From Natrialba taiwanensis DSM 12281 (GTDB taxonomy: Archaea > Halobacteriota > Halobacteria > Halobacteriales > Natrialbaceae), in contig NZ_AOIL01000030.1 of assembly GCF_000337595.1 (NCBI RefSeq), forward strand, positions 12,212 through 52,855: 40,644 nucleotides of DNA, read 5' to 3'. How positions within the stretch are numbered: position 1 is the first letter of the stretch; each line of letters opens with the position of its first letter. The translations under genes were made by a program, and so were the position numbers. Of the stretch, positions 7,572-16,060 are shown piece after piece. The notes beneath the pieces are model-generated. The model saw only the letters and a program-made list of their open reading frames with translations, searched no databases and had not been told where the DNA came from.

Positions 7572-9915
7572 CGTTCGTCACCGTCTCAGTTCCAGTCTCT
7601 GTCTCTGTTTGGGGCTCTCGTTGCCCCGCGGCCGGGCGAACCGCGCCGCGTGCGAGATCGAACTGCGTCTCGACGGCGCGTTCGAACCGGGAGTCGACCG
7701 TCTCACGCGTTTCGAGAACGCGCTGGATTGCAGCCAGCGTTTCTTCTGTCGACTCGAGTTCGACGTCGCCGCCTGTGCTGGCCTCGGCCTGAATGCGCTC
7801 GAGTTCGGCCCAGGGCTGGGCCAGGATTTCGGTCGACGCGCTGCCGAGGGTGTGGATGTCCCGATCGGTGCCGACGCCGGCGACTTCCTCGACGTGGAGG
7901 TGTGGGCAGTCCTCGATCGCGTGCAGGTACCGCGAGCGGTGTTGTAACCGGCCGGTCGAGCCGTCCGTCTGGCGGTACGTACAGAAGTACAGCTGCTCCT
8001 CGGCGGCTCGTGCGCCGATGGCGAGCTGTCGGCGTGCGCGTTCGTCGTGGTAGCGTTCGAACGCGTTGCCGGCGATGTCGGCGGCCTCGACCGTCGCGTA
8101 CGTCGCCGCCACGTCGGCCGCACTGGGGTTCGTGACCGCCGGATAGCCGTCCATCTGTTTGATCCAGGCGGTCGGAAACAGCGGTGAGAGGGTTTCCTCA
8201 CCCGGGTACTCGCCATCGACGACGTTGAGCAGGAAGACGGCCGTTCGGCTGTCGTTCTTGAGCAGTCCCACGTCGCCGACGGTGACGCCGCCCTCGGGAA
8301 CGGAGACCGCGGCGGTGTGGGCGTAGGGCGCGTCGTAGGTGATCGCGCGTTCTAGCATCGTGACGAACTGGATCCAGTCGCCGGCGAGGATGTCCTGTCC
8401 GTCGACGAACTCGGCGATCGAGAGGAGCCTGGAGACGTTCCGGAACTGCTCTCTGGCGTCGATGGGCTCTGTATCCGCCGCGATACGCCGTTTGAGGTCG
8501 GTTGTGACGATCCAGCGCTTCAGGCTCTCGGCGACCGAGTTCCGGACGACACACTCCTGAATGAGATTCTCGTCGAGTTCAGGTACTCGTGCATCGAGCA
8601 GGTCGTAGGCCCGCTCGCTGTCGTCGATGTGGTACTGCGCGAGCGCGTGGAGTTCTCGAACGGCGAGATCCTGTTCGAGGCCGTTGACGCCGGCCGAGGC
8701 GGTCGGAACGCCGGCGTGTTGGAGCACGCGCCGAACGCGGGGCATCGGATTGCCGACGCGGCGCAACAGGACAGCGAACTCGTCGTACTCCCAGCCGTGT
8801 TCCGCTCGCAAGAACTCGATTTCGTTGGCGACCGCCTCGACCTGCTGGTCGAGGGTTGGTTCGCTGATCAGGCGTGCGTGCGCCTCGTTCTCGTTGGCTC
8901 CGGTAGCGGGGTCCGATTTCACAGTGTTATCGGTACCGTCGCCGTCGTCGGCCCCGTCACCAGCAACCGTGCCGTTCCGGTCGCCATCGCCGCCGGTTGC
9001 GAGAAACGATCCGAACGCCCGACCGGCCATCTCGGTCTCAGTCCCGGTCTCGGTCTCGATCTCGGGAACCGAGGGCGTCGTCTCCGCGTTCGACTCGTCG
9101 GTGTGGTCGACGACGGTCAACGCGGGTGCGAGTTCGCGAACGGAACCAGATTCCGTCTTCGTGCGCTCGATACTCGCGTGCTCCTCCCCGACGCAGAGCA
9201 AGTCGACGTTCCGCGTCAGCGTCGCCAGGTACTCCCGATCGAGTTCACCGCACTCCTCGAACTCGACGGCGAGGACGACGTCGAACTCGCGTTCGATCTG
9301 CGCTCGAATCGCCGTGCGGTCGAGCGCGTCGATGGCCCGCTCGATCGTCTGGGCCTGTTCGAGCAGGTCGCGCTCGGCGAGGCGCTCGTGGAACGCGTCG
9401 TTGACGGCGGCGAGTTCCCGGAGATACGCGTCGTACTGCTCCCGCTTGCCGTCTGTGCCGGCCACAGCCGCTTCCGCGTCCGGAGTGACGTCGAACCCGC
9501 CGTTCCAGGTCGCATCGAGCAACACCTGTCCCACGTCGCGGCCGAACGAGTCGTGCTCGCTCGCCCGCTCGAAGTACGGCGACCAATCGAAGCCATCGAG
9601 CACCCGCGCGAGGAACTCGATCCGCTCCTCGTAGCCGAGCCGCGTTATTTCCGGCTCGGCCTCCTCGAGTACCATCCCGGCGTGTCGCGGGAGCGACTTG
9701 ACGTTCGGTCGCCCCTCGAGTTCGGCGGCGTCGCGAAGCGCCGCGGTGAACTCGTCGATGCCGGTCGGCAGGCGTTTGAGGACCAGGACGTTTCGCGGGT
9801 CGCCGTCCGCGGACTCGAGTGCGGTCGTGTAGATATCGGCGACGCGGGTCGCGAGCGAGTCGCTATCGAACGGAAGGACGTGGAGTGTGCCGTCGAGGGC
9901 AGGTGTGTGAGACAT
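7564..9915 (-). CDS. AddB-like inactivated helicase-fold protein
   Basis: A 783-aa protein resembling the helicase-like part of AddB/RecC. The N-terminus (LHVLPFDSDSLATRVADIY) occupies the place of the AddB P-loop but has no GxGKT, so no ATPase is expected. Later sections retain the UvrD-like outline: the VVLAVEFEECGELD segment, VRRVLQHAGVPTASAG, VGDVGLLKNDSRTAVFLLNVVDGEYP (like helicase motif V surroundings) and the RRQLAIGARAAEEQLYFCTYRQ segment (motif VI-like, near residue 640). An acidic Gly/Asp/Thr-rich insertion spans about 275-340. It is the first gene of the operon; the AddB-type nuclease domain is absent and seems to be supplied by the next gene. By analogy with AddB it may hold the complementary strand or scan for a Chi-like signal; that role is inference. 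Confidence 0.75.
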   Translation of the reverse strand: MSHTPALDGTLHVLPFDSDSLATRVADIYTTALESADGDPRNVLVLKRLPTGIDEFTAALRDAAELEGRPNVKSLPRHAGMVLEEAEPEITRLGYEERIEFLARVLDGFDWSPYFERASEHDSFGRDVGQVLLDATWNGGFDVTPDAEAAVAGTDGKREQYDAYLRELAAVNDAFHERLAERDLLEQAQTIERAIDALDRTAIRAQIEREFDVVLAVEFEECGELDREYLATLTRNVDLLCVGEEHASIERTKTESGSVRELAPALTVVDHTDESNAETTPSVPEIETETGTETEMAGRAFGSFLATGGDGDRNGTVAGDGADDGDGTDNTVKSDPATGANENEAHARLISEPTLDQQVEAVANEIEFLRAEHGWEYDEFAVLLRRVGNPMPRVRRVLQHAGVPTASAGVNGLEQDLAVRELHALAQYHIDDSERAYDLLDARVPELDENLIQECVVRNSVAESLKRWIVTTDLKRRIAADTEPIDAREQFRNVSRLLSIAEFVDGQDILAGDWIQFVTMLERAITYDAPYAHTAAVSVPEGGVTVGDVGLLKNDSRTAVFLLNVVDGEYPGEETLSPLFPTAWIKQMDGYPAVTNPSAADVAATYATVEAADIAGNAFERYHDERARRQLAIGARAAEEQLYFCTYRQTDGSTGRLQHRSRYLHAIEDCPHLHVEEVAGVGTDRDIHTLGSASTEILAQPWAELERIQAEASTGGDVELESTEETLAAIQRVLETRETVDSRFERAVETQFDLARGAVRPAAGQREPQTETETGTETVTNDD

Positions 9916-9919
9916 ATCC

Positions 9920-9939
9920 GGACGAACGTACGTTCGTCC
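9920..9939. promoter_or_regulatory. 20-bp perfect palindrome, probable operator of the helicase-nuclease operon
   Basis: The half-site GGACGAACGT is followed immediately by its exact reverse complement ACGTTCGTCC. It begins 5 bp upstream of the AddB-like ATG (minus strand). A TATA-like element on the minus strand (CGATAAGTATT, about 9956-9966) places the transcription start near 9936-9939, so the palindrome would occupy roughly +1 to +20. This is a classic position for a repressor that blocks initiation or early elongation. Confidence 0.6.
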
Positions 9940-10150
9940 TGAATCTCGGCTGGCGAATACTTATCGATTCGGAAGACTATCGTGGGAAGCAGTCTGTTGC
10001 CGACCAGAGAGCCCGCGGCGCAGAACACTGTGGCGGGCTCCCTGTTACTGCTGGAATCGCACACGAGACGCTTCGTTGGCCAGTTCGACTATGCGGCGTT
10101 ACGAACGGGTTCCGCCAGAAACTGAAGCTACGTGGCGGGTGTTGTGCTCG

Positions 10151-10297
10151 TCACAGCAGCAGCGACACGACTGCGAGGACGAGAAACACGATCACGAGCC
10201 ACTTCGCGATCGTCATCGTGAGCCCGGCGATACCGGTTGCGCCGAGCGCGCCTGCGATGACTGCAATCACGAAAAACATGAGTGCAAGTTCTAGCAT
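10151..10297 (-). CDS. DUF1328 (YtjA-type) small membrane protein
   Basis: A 48-aa hydrophobic miniprotein with two membrane helices separated by a short glycine/threonine hinge. The opening [18 protein letters not shown], the TGIAGLTM hinge and the ending [18 protein letters not shown] match the DUF1328/UPF0391 pattern, including its usual length. The function of the family is unknown; in bacteria its members are stress-associated inner-membrane proteins. The ATG is at 10297 and the stop TGA at 10151-10153. It is unlinked to the helicase operon, whose promoter lies downstream of it. The flanking DNA 10298-10540 shows only a short inverted repeat at 10440-10453 and one CTGAACTCG 9-mer at 10480. 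Confidence 0.82.
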   Translation of the reverse strand: MLELALMFFVIAVIAGALGATGIAGLTMTIAKWLVIVFLVLAVVSLLL

Positions 10298-10540
10298 GGT
10301 CGAATAGATGACCGTTCAGTGAATATGAATTTGGCATGCATACGCCGACGTGTGGCCCGTCCAACCGCGACCGCGTTCGTTGATTCGATCCACGGTTCTG
10401 AGTGGTCTCGATTGTGGATTCTCTCGCGCGCTGATCGATCAACGCAAGCGTTGGCACAGCAGCGCGATCACCCCGCAGCCTGAACTCGAGTGGTGGTGAA
10501 ACTGGAACGCAGAAACGGCCACAGCCAAAACCGGTTCGAG

Positions 10541-10939
10541 TTATTCGCCGAGGTGCGACCGATACCCCTTCGGCTCGAACCCGCGCCGACAGATGACGCG
10601 TTTCCGGCCGACCGTGATCGCGCTGATCTGGTTGTCGTCTTCCATACTGTCGATCACCGCTTCGAGCCGGTCCGCTGACCAGCCGGTTTCCTCGCGAACA
10701 GTCGATTCGTCGACGCGGCCACCGCGCTTGACCAGCAATCTGAGAACCTTGTCTTCGTCGGGGAGGTCGCGTTCATCGACGCCGTACTCGATCTCCTCCG
10801 CATAACTCAACGTCTCGTCCTCGCGTTCGTCTGTCGATGCGTCAGTTGTTCCCGTCGTGGACTCGCTCGCCGAACGCTCGTCGTCCGAGTCCCCCTGCCA
10901 GAGCGACGAGAGGCGAGCCCAGAGTGTGCTGAATACCAT
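10541..10939 (-). CDS. Winged helix-turn-helix DNA-binding protein
   Basis: A 132-aa protein. Residues 1-55 are polar and acidic with many Ser/Thr/Asp/Glu, probably disordered. The second half is a winged-helix domain: LPDEDKVLRLLVKRGGRVDESTVREETGWSADRLEAVIDSMEDD gives the three helices, with recognition helix near WSADRLEAVIDSM, and NQISAITVGRKRVICRRGFEP forms the wing. This is a common haloarchaeal layout for small regulators; the target is unknown. A TATA-like GGTTATATAT region at 11003-11012 (read on the minus strand) could be its promoter. The region 10940-11192 has no gene that I can support. Confidence 0.7.
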   Translation of the reverse strand: MVFSTLWARLSSLWQGDSDDERSASESTTGTTDASTDEREDETLSYAEEIEYGVDERDLPDEDKVLRLLVKRGGRVDESTVREETGWSADRLEAVIDSMEDDNQISAITVGRKRVICRRGFEPKGYRSHLGE

Positions 10940-11192
10940 TGTCGATCACCCTCACGGCAGTGTGTCGCGGAAATCCGTCAGTAACATACTCTTCTGTCCT
11001 ATCGGTTATATATCTGTGCTCTGCCCGAGCAATGGGAATGTGTGTCGTTCACGACTGGCGTGATCGGTTCCCCGCCACCTGATCGCTGTCGTTCATCGTT
11101 CACTTCGAGTACCAGACAGGATAGCGGGCCGACTGTGATAGCTGGTCGAGAAGACAGAACAACGCTGGGCGAGTGAACGAACAACACTGTTC

Positions 11193-12011
11193 TCAGTCGT
11201 CTGCAGTCGCGACGCGGTCGTGATACGTCTCCGCGAGTTCAGTGAGTGTTTCGTGGTGGTTGGTCGAGTGGGGGGCGGTGAGCGGGGAGATACTGACGCG
11301 GCCCTCGGCGACGGTGCGGCGGTCGGTTCCGTCGGGGTCGGGGATCGTGTCGGGATCCATCGATTCCCAGACGCGGTCGTGGAGCGTGACGGACCCGTCG
11401 GTGGCTTCGGCGTCCATTTCGTAGCGTTTCGAAGGGCGCGTGATTTCGATTGGTGCCGGCCGCTTCCCGGGGGTTGGGACGTTGACGTTGAGGTAGGCCG
11501 CGTGGTCGAAGACGCCGGCGTCGAGGGCGTACTCGGCGAGGTAGGTCGTGACGCGACGCGCCTCGCGGAAGTCGTCGGTCGAGAGGTCGATCTCGCGAAG
11601 CGGCGTGTCGTCGACGGGGACGTACATCGACGTGGCGATCGCGGGAACGTCGAAGAAGGCGGCTTCGACGGCGGCGCTGATGGTGCCCGAGCGGCCGAGG
11701 ACGTACTCGCCGAGGTTGGCCCCTCTGTTACAGCCCGCGACGACGAGATCCGGGTCGGGACCGAGTTCGGCGAGGCCGGCGACGACGCAGTCGGCGGGAG
11801 TTCCCTCGACGGCGTAGCCGAGTTCGTGGTCGACGAGGCCGATTTCGCCGCCGTGAGAGATCGACCGGCCGCAGGCGCTCTGGTCGCTTGCGGGCGCGAC
11901 GACGGTGACGTTCGCGTCGGTGTGCTCGACGAGGGCGTCGTGGATCGCGCGAATGCCGACGCTGTCGATCCCGTCGTCGTTGGTGAGCAGGATCTCGAGG
12001 GTGTCGCTCAT
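11193..12011 (-). CDS. surE: 5'/3'-nucleotidase SurE
   Basis: A 272-aa metal-dependent phosphatase that dephosphorylates nucleoside 5'- and 3'-monophosphates in the cytoplasm. The N-terminal ILLTNDDGIDS carries the metal-binding Asp pair; other SurE marks are APASDQSACGRSIS, VAGCNRGANLGEYVLGRSGT (metal-binding Asn and the Ser-Gly-Thr turn) and the VEAAFFDVPAIATSM strand-helix unit. I start at 12011 because the conserved NDDG motif is normally within 10 residues of the N-terminus; the in-frame extension to 12131 reads into the upstream gene and is not SurE-like. It lies 88 nt downstream of the Rsm22-like gene on the same strand, so it may be the last gene of that operon. Confidence 0.93.
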   Translation of the reverse strand: MSDTLEILLTNDDGIDSVGIRAIHDALVEHTDANVTVVAPASDQSACGRSISHGGEIGLVDHELGYAVEGTPADCVVAGLAELGPDPDLVVAGCNRGANLGEYVLGRSGTISAAVEAAFFDVPAIATSMYVPVDDTPLREIDLSTDDFREARRVTTYLAEYALDAGVFDHAAYLNVNVPTPGKRPAPIEITRPSKRYEMDAEATDGSVTLHDRVWESMDPDTIPDPDGTDRRTVAEGRVSISPLTAPHSTNHHETLTELAETYHDRVATADD

Positions 12012-12099
12012 AGCGGTTTTGTCGGAGGCTGGAGCGAAAAGGACTCTGGTTTCGGAGAGGTTGCTCGTCTCGGTCGCCTGTGGCGTCGCTAGCGCGACG

Positions 12100-13680
12100 T
12101 TAGCCGATCCGATCGACGATCGTGTCCTCATCGACGACCAGATTGTACGCCTCCTCGTCGTCGTTCCAGAGCGCGAGAATCTGCTCGAACGAGCACACTT
12201 CTCCGTACTCGGCCTCGAGCAACGGCCGGTTGAGCGAGGTTTCGGACGTGAGGACGGCGTAGTGGTCGACGGCCTCGCTGCCGTCGCTGATCTTGAACAG
12301 CGGGTTCGGTTTCTCGCCGTACTCGGACTCGGCGGCCCCGCTCAGCGAGCGGCTCACCTTCGCCGCGACGAGGTCGACCCGGTTCGTGACGTGGCGTTCC
12401 ATCTCGGCCATCTTCGCCCAGTCGTCCGTCTCGAGTGCGATATCGATGCGGCGCGTGCCGTCCAGGCGCAACAGCGAGTGCGAAAACTGCACGTCGACGT
12501 TGACGAACTCGCCGGGGGCGTGCTCGGCGTCATCCTCGGGCGTCGCCTCGTCCAGTCGGCGCTGGAACGCGGGGACGGCGAGATCGGGGCGCACGTCGAA
12601 CGACCAGCCGCGATCGGACGGGCGCTCGCCCGGCCAGAGGCGGACGGTCGGTCCGTAGACGGTGACGCGACCGCGGCCACGGCCACGGCGGTCGGCGGTC
12701 TCGCCGTCGCCGTCCGCCTCGTCGGCTGCCTCGTCGGCCGTATCGTCCCCACCGGATTCGAGCGCGCTGAACTCGCTCGGCTCTCGAACCCGCTCGTCCT
12801 CGAGTTCGCGTTCGATCTCTCGAAGGGAGATGCTCGTGTTCTTGTCGGCGGGAGCCATCGCGAGGAGCGTGCCGTCGGGTACGAGGGCGTCGAGGAGCGA
12901 GCGAGCGACGGTCGTCGGTGCTGTGAGTTCGTTGAGGACGTTGCACGCGAGGACGAGATCGAACTCGGCTGTGCCGTCGGTCGACCCGAGTGTCGCGGGA
13001 TCGATATCCTCGATCGGCGACCGGTGAACGGTCGCGTGAACGTTTTGCCCCGTCTCCGTGAGCAGCGTTTCGAGGACATCCGCGGCGGCGCTGGGTTCGA
13101 CGGCGTGGTATTCGACGAGCGCGTCCTCGGGAAGGTACTCACAGAGGCCGAGCGCGGGGCCGCCGACGCCGGCTCCGACGTCGAGCACGCGGAGGTTCCG
13201 GCCGAGGAGACCCCGTTCGGCCAGGTCGTCCAGCGCGTACTGGATCGCGGCGTAGTACCCCGGCAGGTGGTAGATCGCGTAGCCCGCCGCCACGTCGTCG
13301 TCGTAGGTGACGGACCGGCGCTCGAGATAGTGTGCTTTGAATCGCCGGATCGTCGAGCGCAGCAGGTCGCCCGCGGCGCCTGCGTGCCAGTTCACGCCGT
13401 AGCGATCGACGAGGAAATTTTCGAGCGCCTGCGCGTAGCGCTCGGGGAACTCGCGAACCGGCTCCCGGTTCGGCCGGACCGGGTCGTCCGAGACGGGGAC
13501 GAAGGTTCCGTCTTCGCGTTCGATCAGGCCGAGGACGGGTGCGTCCTCGCGGAGGTGCTGGCGAACGACCGCCGGATGGGGGTTTCCCTCGACGTACTCA
13601 CAGATCTCGTCGGGATCGATCGGCCGGACGTTTCGCAGGTACTTCGCGTTCGAGCGGATCGCCTCGCGTTGGTCGGTCAT
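12100..13680 (-). CDS. Rsm22-like class I SAM-dependent methyltransferase
   Basis: A 526-aa protein of the small-ribosomal-subunit Rsm22 group. An N-terminal ~140-residue helical segment precedes a Rossmann methyltransferase fold: the SAM-binding VLDVGAGVGGPALGL, AVEPSAAA for the acidic ribose contact, and DLVLACNVLNEL as motif IV. Between about residues 300 and 335 there is an acidic, then Arg/Gly-rich insertion (low complexity). The C-terminal part (VQFSHSLLRLDGTR onward) is conserved-looking but unassigned. Mitochondrial Rsm22 carries cysteines for an Fe-S cluster; I do not see a matching cluster here. The start at 13680 gives an ATGA overlap with tyrA; the longer frame to 13752 would run into tyrA. 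Role in rRNA or ribosome assembly is inferred from the family. Confidence 0.75.
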   Translation of the reverse strand: MTDQREAIRSNAKYLRNVRPIDPDEICEYVEGNPHPAVVRQHLREDAPVLGLIEREDGTFVPVSDDPVRPNREPVREFPERYAQALENFLVDRYGVNWHAGAAGDLLRSTIRRFKAHYLERRSVTYDDDVAAGYAIYHLPGYYAAIQYALDDLAERGLLGRNLRVLDVGAGVGGPALGLCEYLPEDALVEYHAVEPSAAADVLETLLTETGQNVHATVHRSPIEDIDPATLGSTDGTAEFDLVLACNVLNELTAPTTVARSLLDALVPDGTLLAMAPADKNTSISLREIERELEDERVREPSEFSALESGGDDTADEAADEADGDGETADRRGRGRGRVTVYGPTVRLWPGERPSDRGWSFDVRPDLAVPAFQRRLDEATPEDDAEHAPGEFVNVDVQFSHSLLRLDGTRRIDIALETDDWAKMAEMERHVTNRVDLVAAKVSRSLSGAAESEYGEKPNPLFKISDGSEAVDHYAVLTSETSLNRPLLEAEYGEVCSFEQILALWNDDEEAYNLVVDEDTIVDRIG

Positions 13681-14552
13681 CGGTCGGTCTCCTCCGCTTT
13701 GCTGTCGGCGACGGGTTGTCCGTCGCTCGATTCGGTCGTGTCCTCGTGCCACTGCGCCGCGGCGTCCCGGTAGAGCGATTCGAGTTCAGTAGCGTCGGCG
13801 TCGGCGATTGCGTCGGCGGCCGCTGCGACCTGCTCGGCTCCCTCGAACGTGGCCTGGATATCGGCGTAGACGCGGGGCGTGCCGGCGGTCACGTGCTCGG
13901 CGAGCGTTCGTAACTGCTCGTATATCGGCGTCTCAAAGCCGTCCGGAACGGATTCGGCCGCGAGGGCGAAAGAGAGGACGGTCGCATGGGTCATCGCTTG
14001 CACGGTCTCCATCGCGTCGTCGTGCTCGCTCGCGGTCGTCTCGACGAGTTCGTTGCCGCGGGCCGCGAGCGCGTCGAGGAGTGCGGTCGTCGCCGGGCCG
14101 TCGGCATCGCGCACGACGGCGATCGAACCGGGGGCGCGGGCCGGCGCGAACAGCGGGTGGAGGCTGACGCGTTCGCAGTCGGGCGCGTGGCGCTGCATGG
14201 CCTCGATCGGGGTGGCCATCACCCCGGATACGTCGACGACGGCTCGCTCGGCCTGCGAGGCGTGGGCGGCGATCGCTTCGGTGGTGTGTGTCATCGGGAC
14301 GGCGAGACAGACGGCGTCGTAGGCGTCGTCGTTGCCGGTATCTTTCTCGTCACCGGCGTCGGCATCGTCTGCGTTGTGGGTGCCCTGGACGGCGGTGTCA
14401 GTCCCGTCTTCGAGAACGGTAGCGCTACCGCCGGTGGCCGCGGCCGCCGCGACTGCGGCGTCGTGATCGAGGTCGGCGAAGGTCACGTCGGCGTCGATGG
14501 CGCTGCCGAACCAGGTCCCCATCGCACCCGCGCCGACGATCAGTACGTCCAT
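13677..14552 (-). CDS. tyrA: Prephenate dehydrogenase
   Basis: A 291-aa NAD(P)-dependent dehydrogenase that oxidatively decarboxylates prephenate to 4-hydroxyphenylpyruvate in tyrosine synthesis. It begins with the nucleotide-binding VGAGAMGTWFG (residues 6-16). A polar insertion (about 50-72) follows, then CLAVPMTHTTEAI, VVDVSGVMATPIEAMQ and VSLHPLFAPAR, the His-Pro segment typical of the catalytic region of TyrA, and a helical C-terminal domain starting at AMTHATVLSFALA. The acidic C-terminal tail is probably disordered. No chorismate mutase or ACT domain is present. The stop overlaps the next start as ATGA. Two other aromatic-pathway genes, aroA and aroC, lie 3-4 kb away on the other strand. 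Confidence 0.87.
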   Translation of the reverse strand: MDVLIVGAGAMGTWFGSAIDADVTFADLDHDAAVAAAAATGGSATVLEDGTDTAVQGTHNADDADAGDEKDTGNDDAYDAVCLAVPMTHTTEAIAAHASQAERAVVDVSGVMATPIEAMQRHAPDCERVSLHPLFAPARAPGSIAVVRDADGPATTALLDALAARGNELVETTASEHDDAMETVQAMTHATVLSFALAAESVPDGFETPIYEQLRTLAEHVTAGTPRVYADIQATFEGAEQVAAAADAIADADATELESLYRDAAAQWHEDTTESSDGQPVADSKAEETDR

Positions 14553-14673
14553 CGGTGGGGTCTACCTGCCGCCGTTGCAAAAGACGTTCGATCGATTAGC
14601 ACGCCAGACGGTCACCGTTTCGAACTGATCGGCCGCCGCTGAACTCGGCGCGGTATCGCTCGGCCCGGCGGCG

Positions 14674-15861
14674 CTACTCGGCGGTCGGTTCGAGCCCGAC
14701 GCGGTAGTCGGTGAGGTTCTCGTAGCCGTCCTCGGTGACGACGATGAGGTCTTCGATGCGGACGCCGCCGACCGCAGGGTCGTAGATGCCCGGTTCGATC
14801 GAGACGACGTGGCCGGGTTCGAGTTCACCGCCGCTTGGCGACACGCGGGGTTCCTCGTGGACGTCGAGCCCGACGCCGTGGCCGGTGCTGTGGATGAATC
14901 CGGTGTCGGTGTCGGGATCGCTGCGGAGGGTTTCGTAGCCGGCGTCTTCGATCACGTCACAGACGGTGTCGTGGACGGCGGCACCGGTAACGCCTGCCTC
15001 GACGGCCTCGAGGCCGGCCTCGTAGGCTTCCTTGGTAACGTCGTATCGCCGTCTTGCCTCCTCGCCTGGGTCGCCGCGCGCGAAGGTGCGCGTCATATCG
15101 CCGGCGTAGCCCGTCTCCTTGTCCTGCGGGAAGATGTCGATCACGATGCACTCGTCGGCCGCGAGTTCACCGCTGCCGCGATTGTGCGGGTCCGCCGCGT
15201 CGACACCGCAGGCGACGATCGTCTCGTCGAGCCCGCAGCCGTGACGAAGCAGCGTGATCTCGATCTCCTCTGTGACGCGCTCGCTGGTGAGGGGTGTGCC
15301 GTCGTGGACGAGAACCCCGTCCTCCACGTCCGCGCTCGCGATCAGGGTTTCGGCGGCCGCCATGGCCGCCTCGTTCGCTCGCTGGGTGGCTCGGATCTGG
15401 TTTACCTCCCACGGCGTCTTCGTCGCCCGAATCTTCTGCACGACACCCTCCGTTTCGGCCGTCACGGTCACGCCCTGCTCGCGGAGCCCGTCGGCGGTTC
15501 CCGTCGGGAACTCCTGTGGAACGGCGACCGTGTCGACGGTGTGGTCCGCCAGGAAGGCCTCGAGGGTGCGGATCATTCCCTCGTACCGGCCGTGTTCGGC
15601 CCGGCGGTCGTGGTAATCGTACGCCGACAGCCGGGAAACCGAGTCCGCCGCCGAATCCGATTGCGCGCGACCGAACTCGAGCCCGGAGACGAGCAGATGA
15701 ACTCCATCCTGGGTGACGAGCGTCTGATAGGGGTCCGGTGCGGTGAACCCGGAGACGTACCGCTGGTCCGAGTTCGATCCGTCGGCGTCGATGAGATAGC
15801 CGTCCAGGTCGCGCTGTTCGATCATCGCACGAAGCGGTGTGAGATCGACGGGATCGTCCAT
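14674..15861 (-). CDS. M24 family metallopeptidase (Xaa-Pro aminopeptidase/dipeptidase-like)
   Basis: A 395-aa cytoplasmic peptidase of the pita-bread fold. The N-terminal creatinase-like domain spans roughly residues 1-140. The catalytic domain shows the five metal ligands in order: Asp in VIDIFPQD, Asp in GDMTRTF, His in STGHGVGLDVHEEP, Glu in SIEPGIY and Glu in RIEDLIVV. This set predicts a dinuclear metal centre that cleaves N-terminal Xaa-Pro bonds or dipeptides with C-terminal proline. The ATG at 15861 sits about 26 nt from a TATA-like TTATGTG on the minus strand, which suggests leaderless transcription; a 17-bp palindrome overlaps that TATA box. The gap to tyrA is 121 nt. Confidence 0.9.
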   Translation of the reverse strand: MDDPVDLTPLRAMIEQRDLDGYLIDADGSNSDQRYVSGFTAPDPYQTLVTQDGVHLLVSGLEFGRAQSDSAADSVSRLSAYDYHDRRAEHGRYEGMIRTLEAFLADHTVDTVAVPQEFPTGTADGLREQGVTVTAETEGVVQKIRATKTPWEVNQIRATQRANEAAMAAAETLIASADVEDGVLVHDGTPLTSERVTEEIEITLLRHGCGLDETIVACGVDAADPHNRGSGELAADECIVIDIFPQDKETGYAGDMTRTFARGDPGEEARRRYDVTKEAYEAGLEAVEAGVTGAAVHDTVCDVIEDAGYETLRSDPDTDTGFIHSTGHGVGLDVHEEPRVSPSGGELEPGHVVSIEPGIYDPAVGGVRIEDLIVVTEDGYENLTDYRVGLEPTAE

Positions 15862-15870
15862 GCCCCGACG

Positions 15871-15887
15871 TGTGACCGGCGGTCACA
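15871..15887. promoter_or_regulatory. 17-bp palindrome in the promoter of the M24 peptidase gene
   Basis: Arms TGTGACCG and CGGTCACA flank a single central G. The element lies 10-26 bp before the peptidase ATG and overlaps the predicted TATA box (about 15884-15890 on the minus strand), so a bound dimer would block TBP. It is the sort of place where haloarchaeal repressors sit; the regulator is unknown. Confidence 0.5.
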
Positions 15888-16060
15888 TAATGGCGAGGGT
15901 CGCGGCGTCGGTGTCCGGTGCTCGGCGGCCGAACCGACCGGGTCGAAATCGCCCGCAGCGGACGATGCCACCGCGACTCGGAACGGCAATTATTGCGATC
16001 TATTCATTACGCGATCAGTTGAAACCATAGACTTATCACTGACGATTCCAAGCCACGTGT

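Noticed and set aside
2986-9915. Helicase-nuclease operon as an antiphage defence island
   Set aside because: It lies among housekeeping genes of normal composition with no other defence genes; a repair function is the better default.
8629-9942. 437-codon plus-strand frame opposite the AddB-like gene
   Set aside because: Antisense shadow; no family pattern, and the minus-strand gene has helicase-like features.
11905-13773. 622-codon plus-strand frame opposite SurE, Rsm22-like and tyrA genes
   Set aside because: Spans three well-supported minus-strand genes and has shadow composition.
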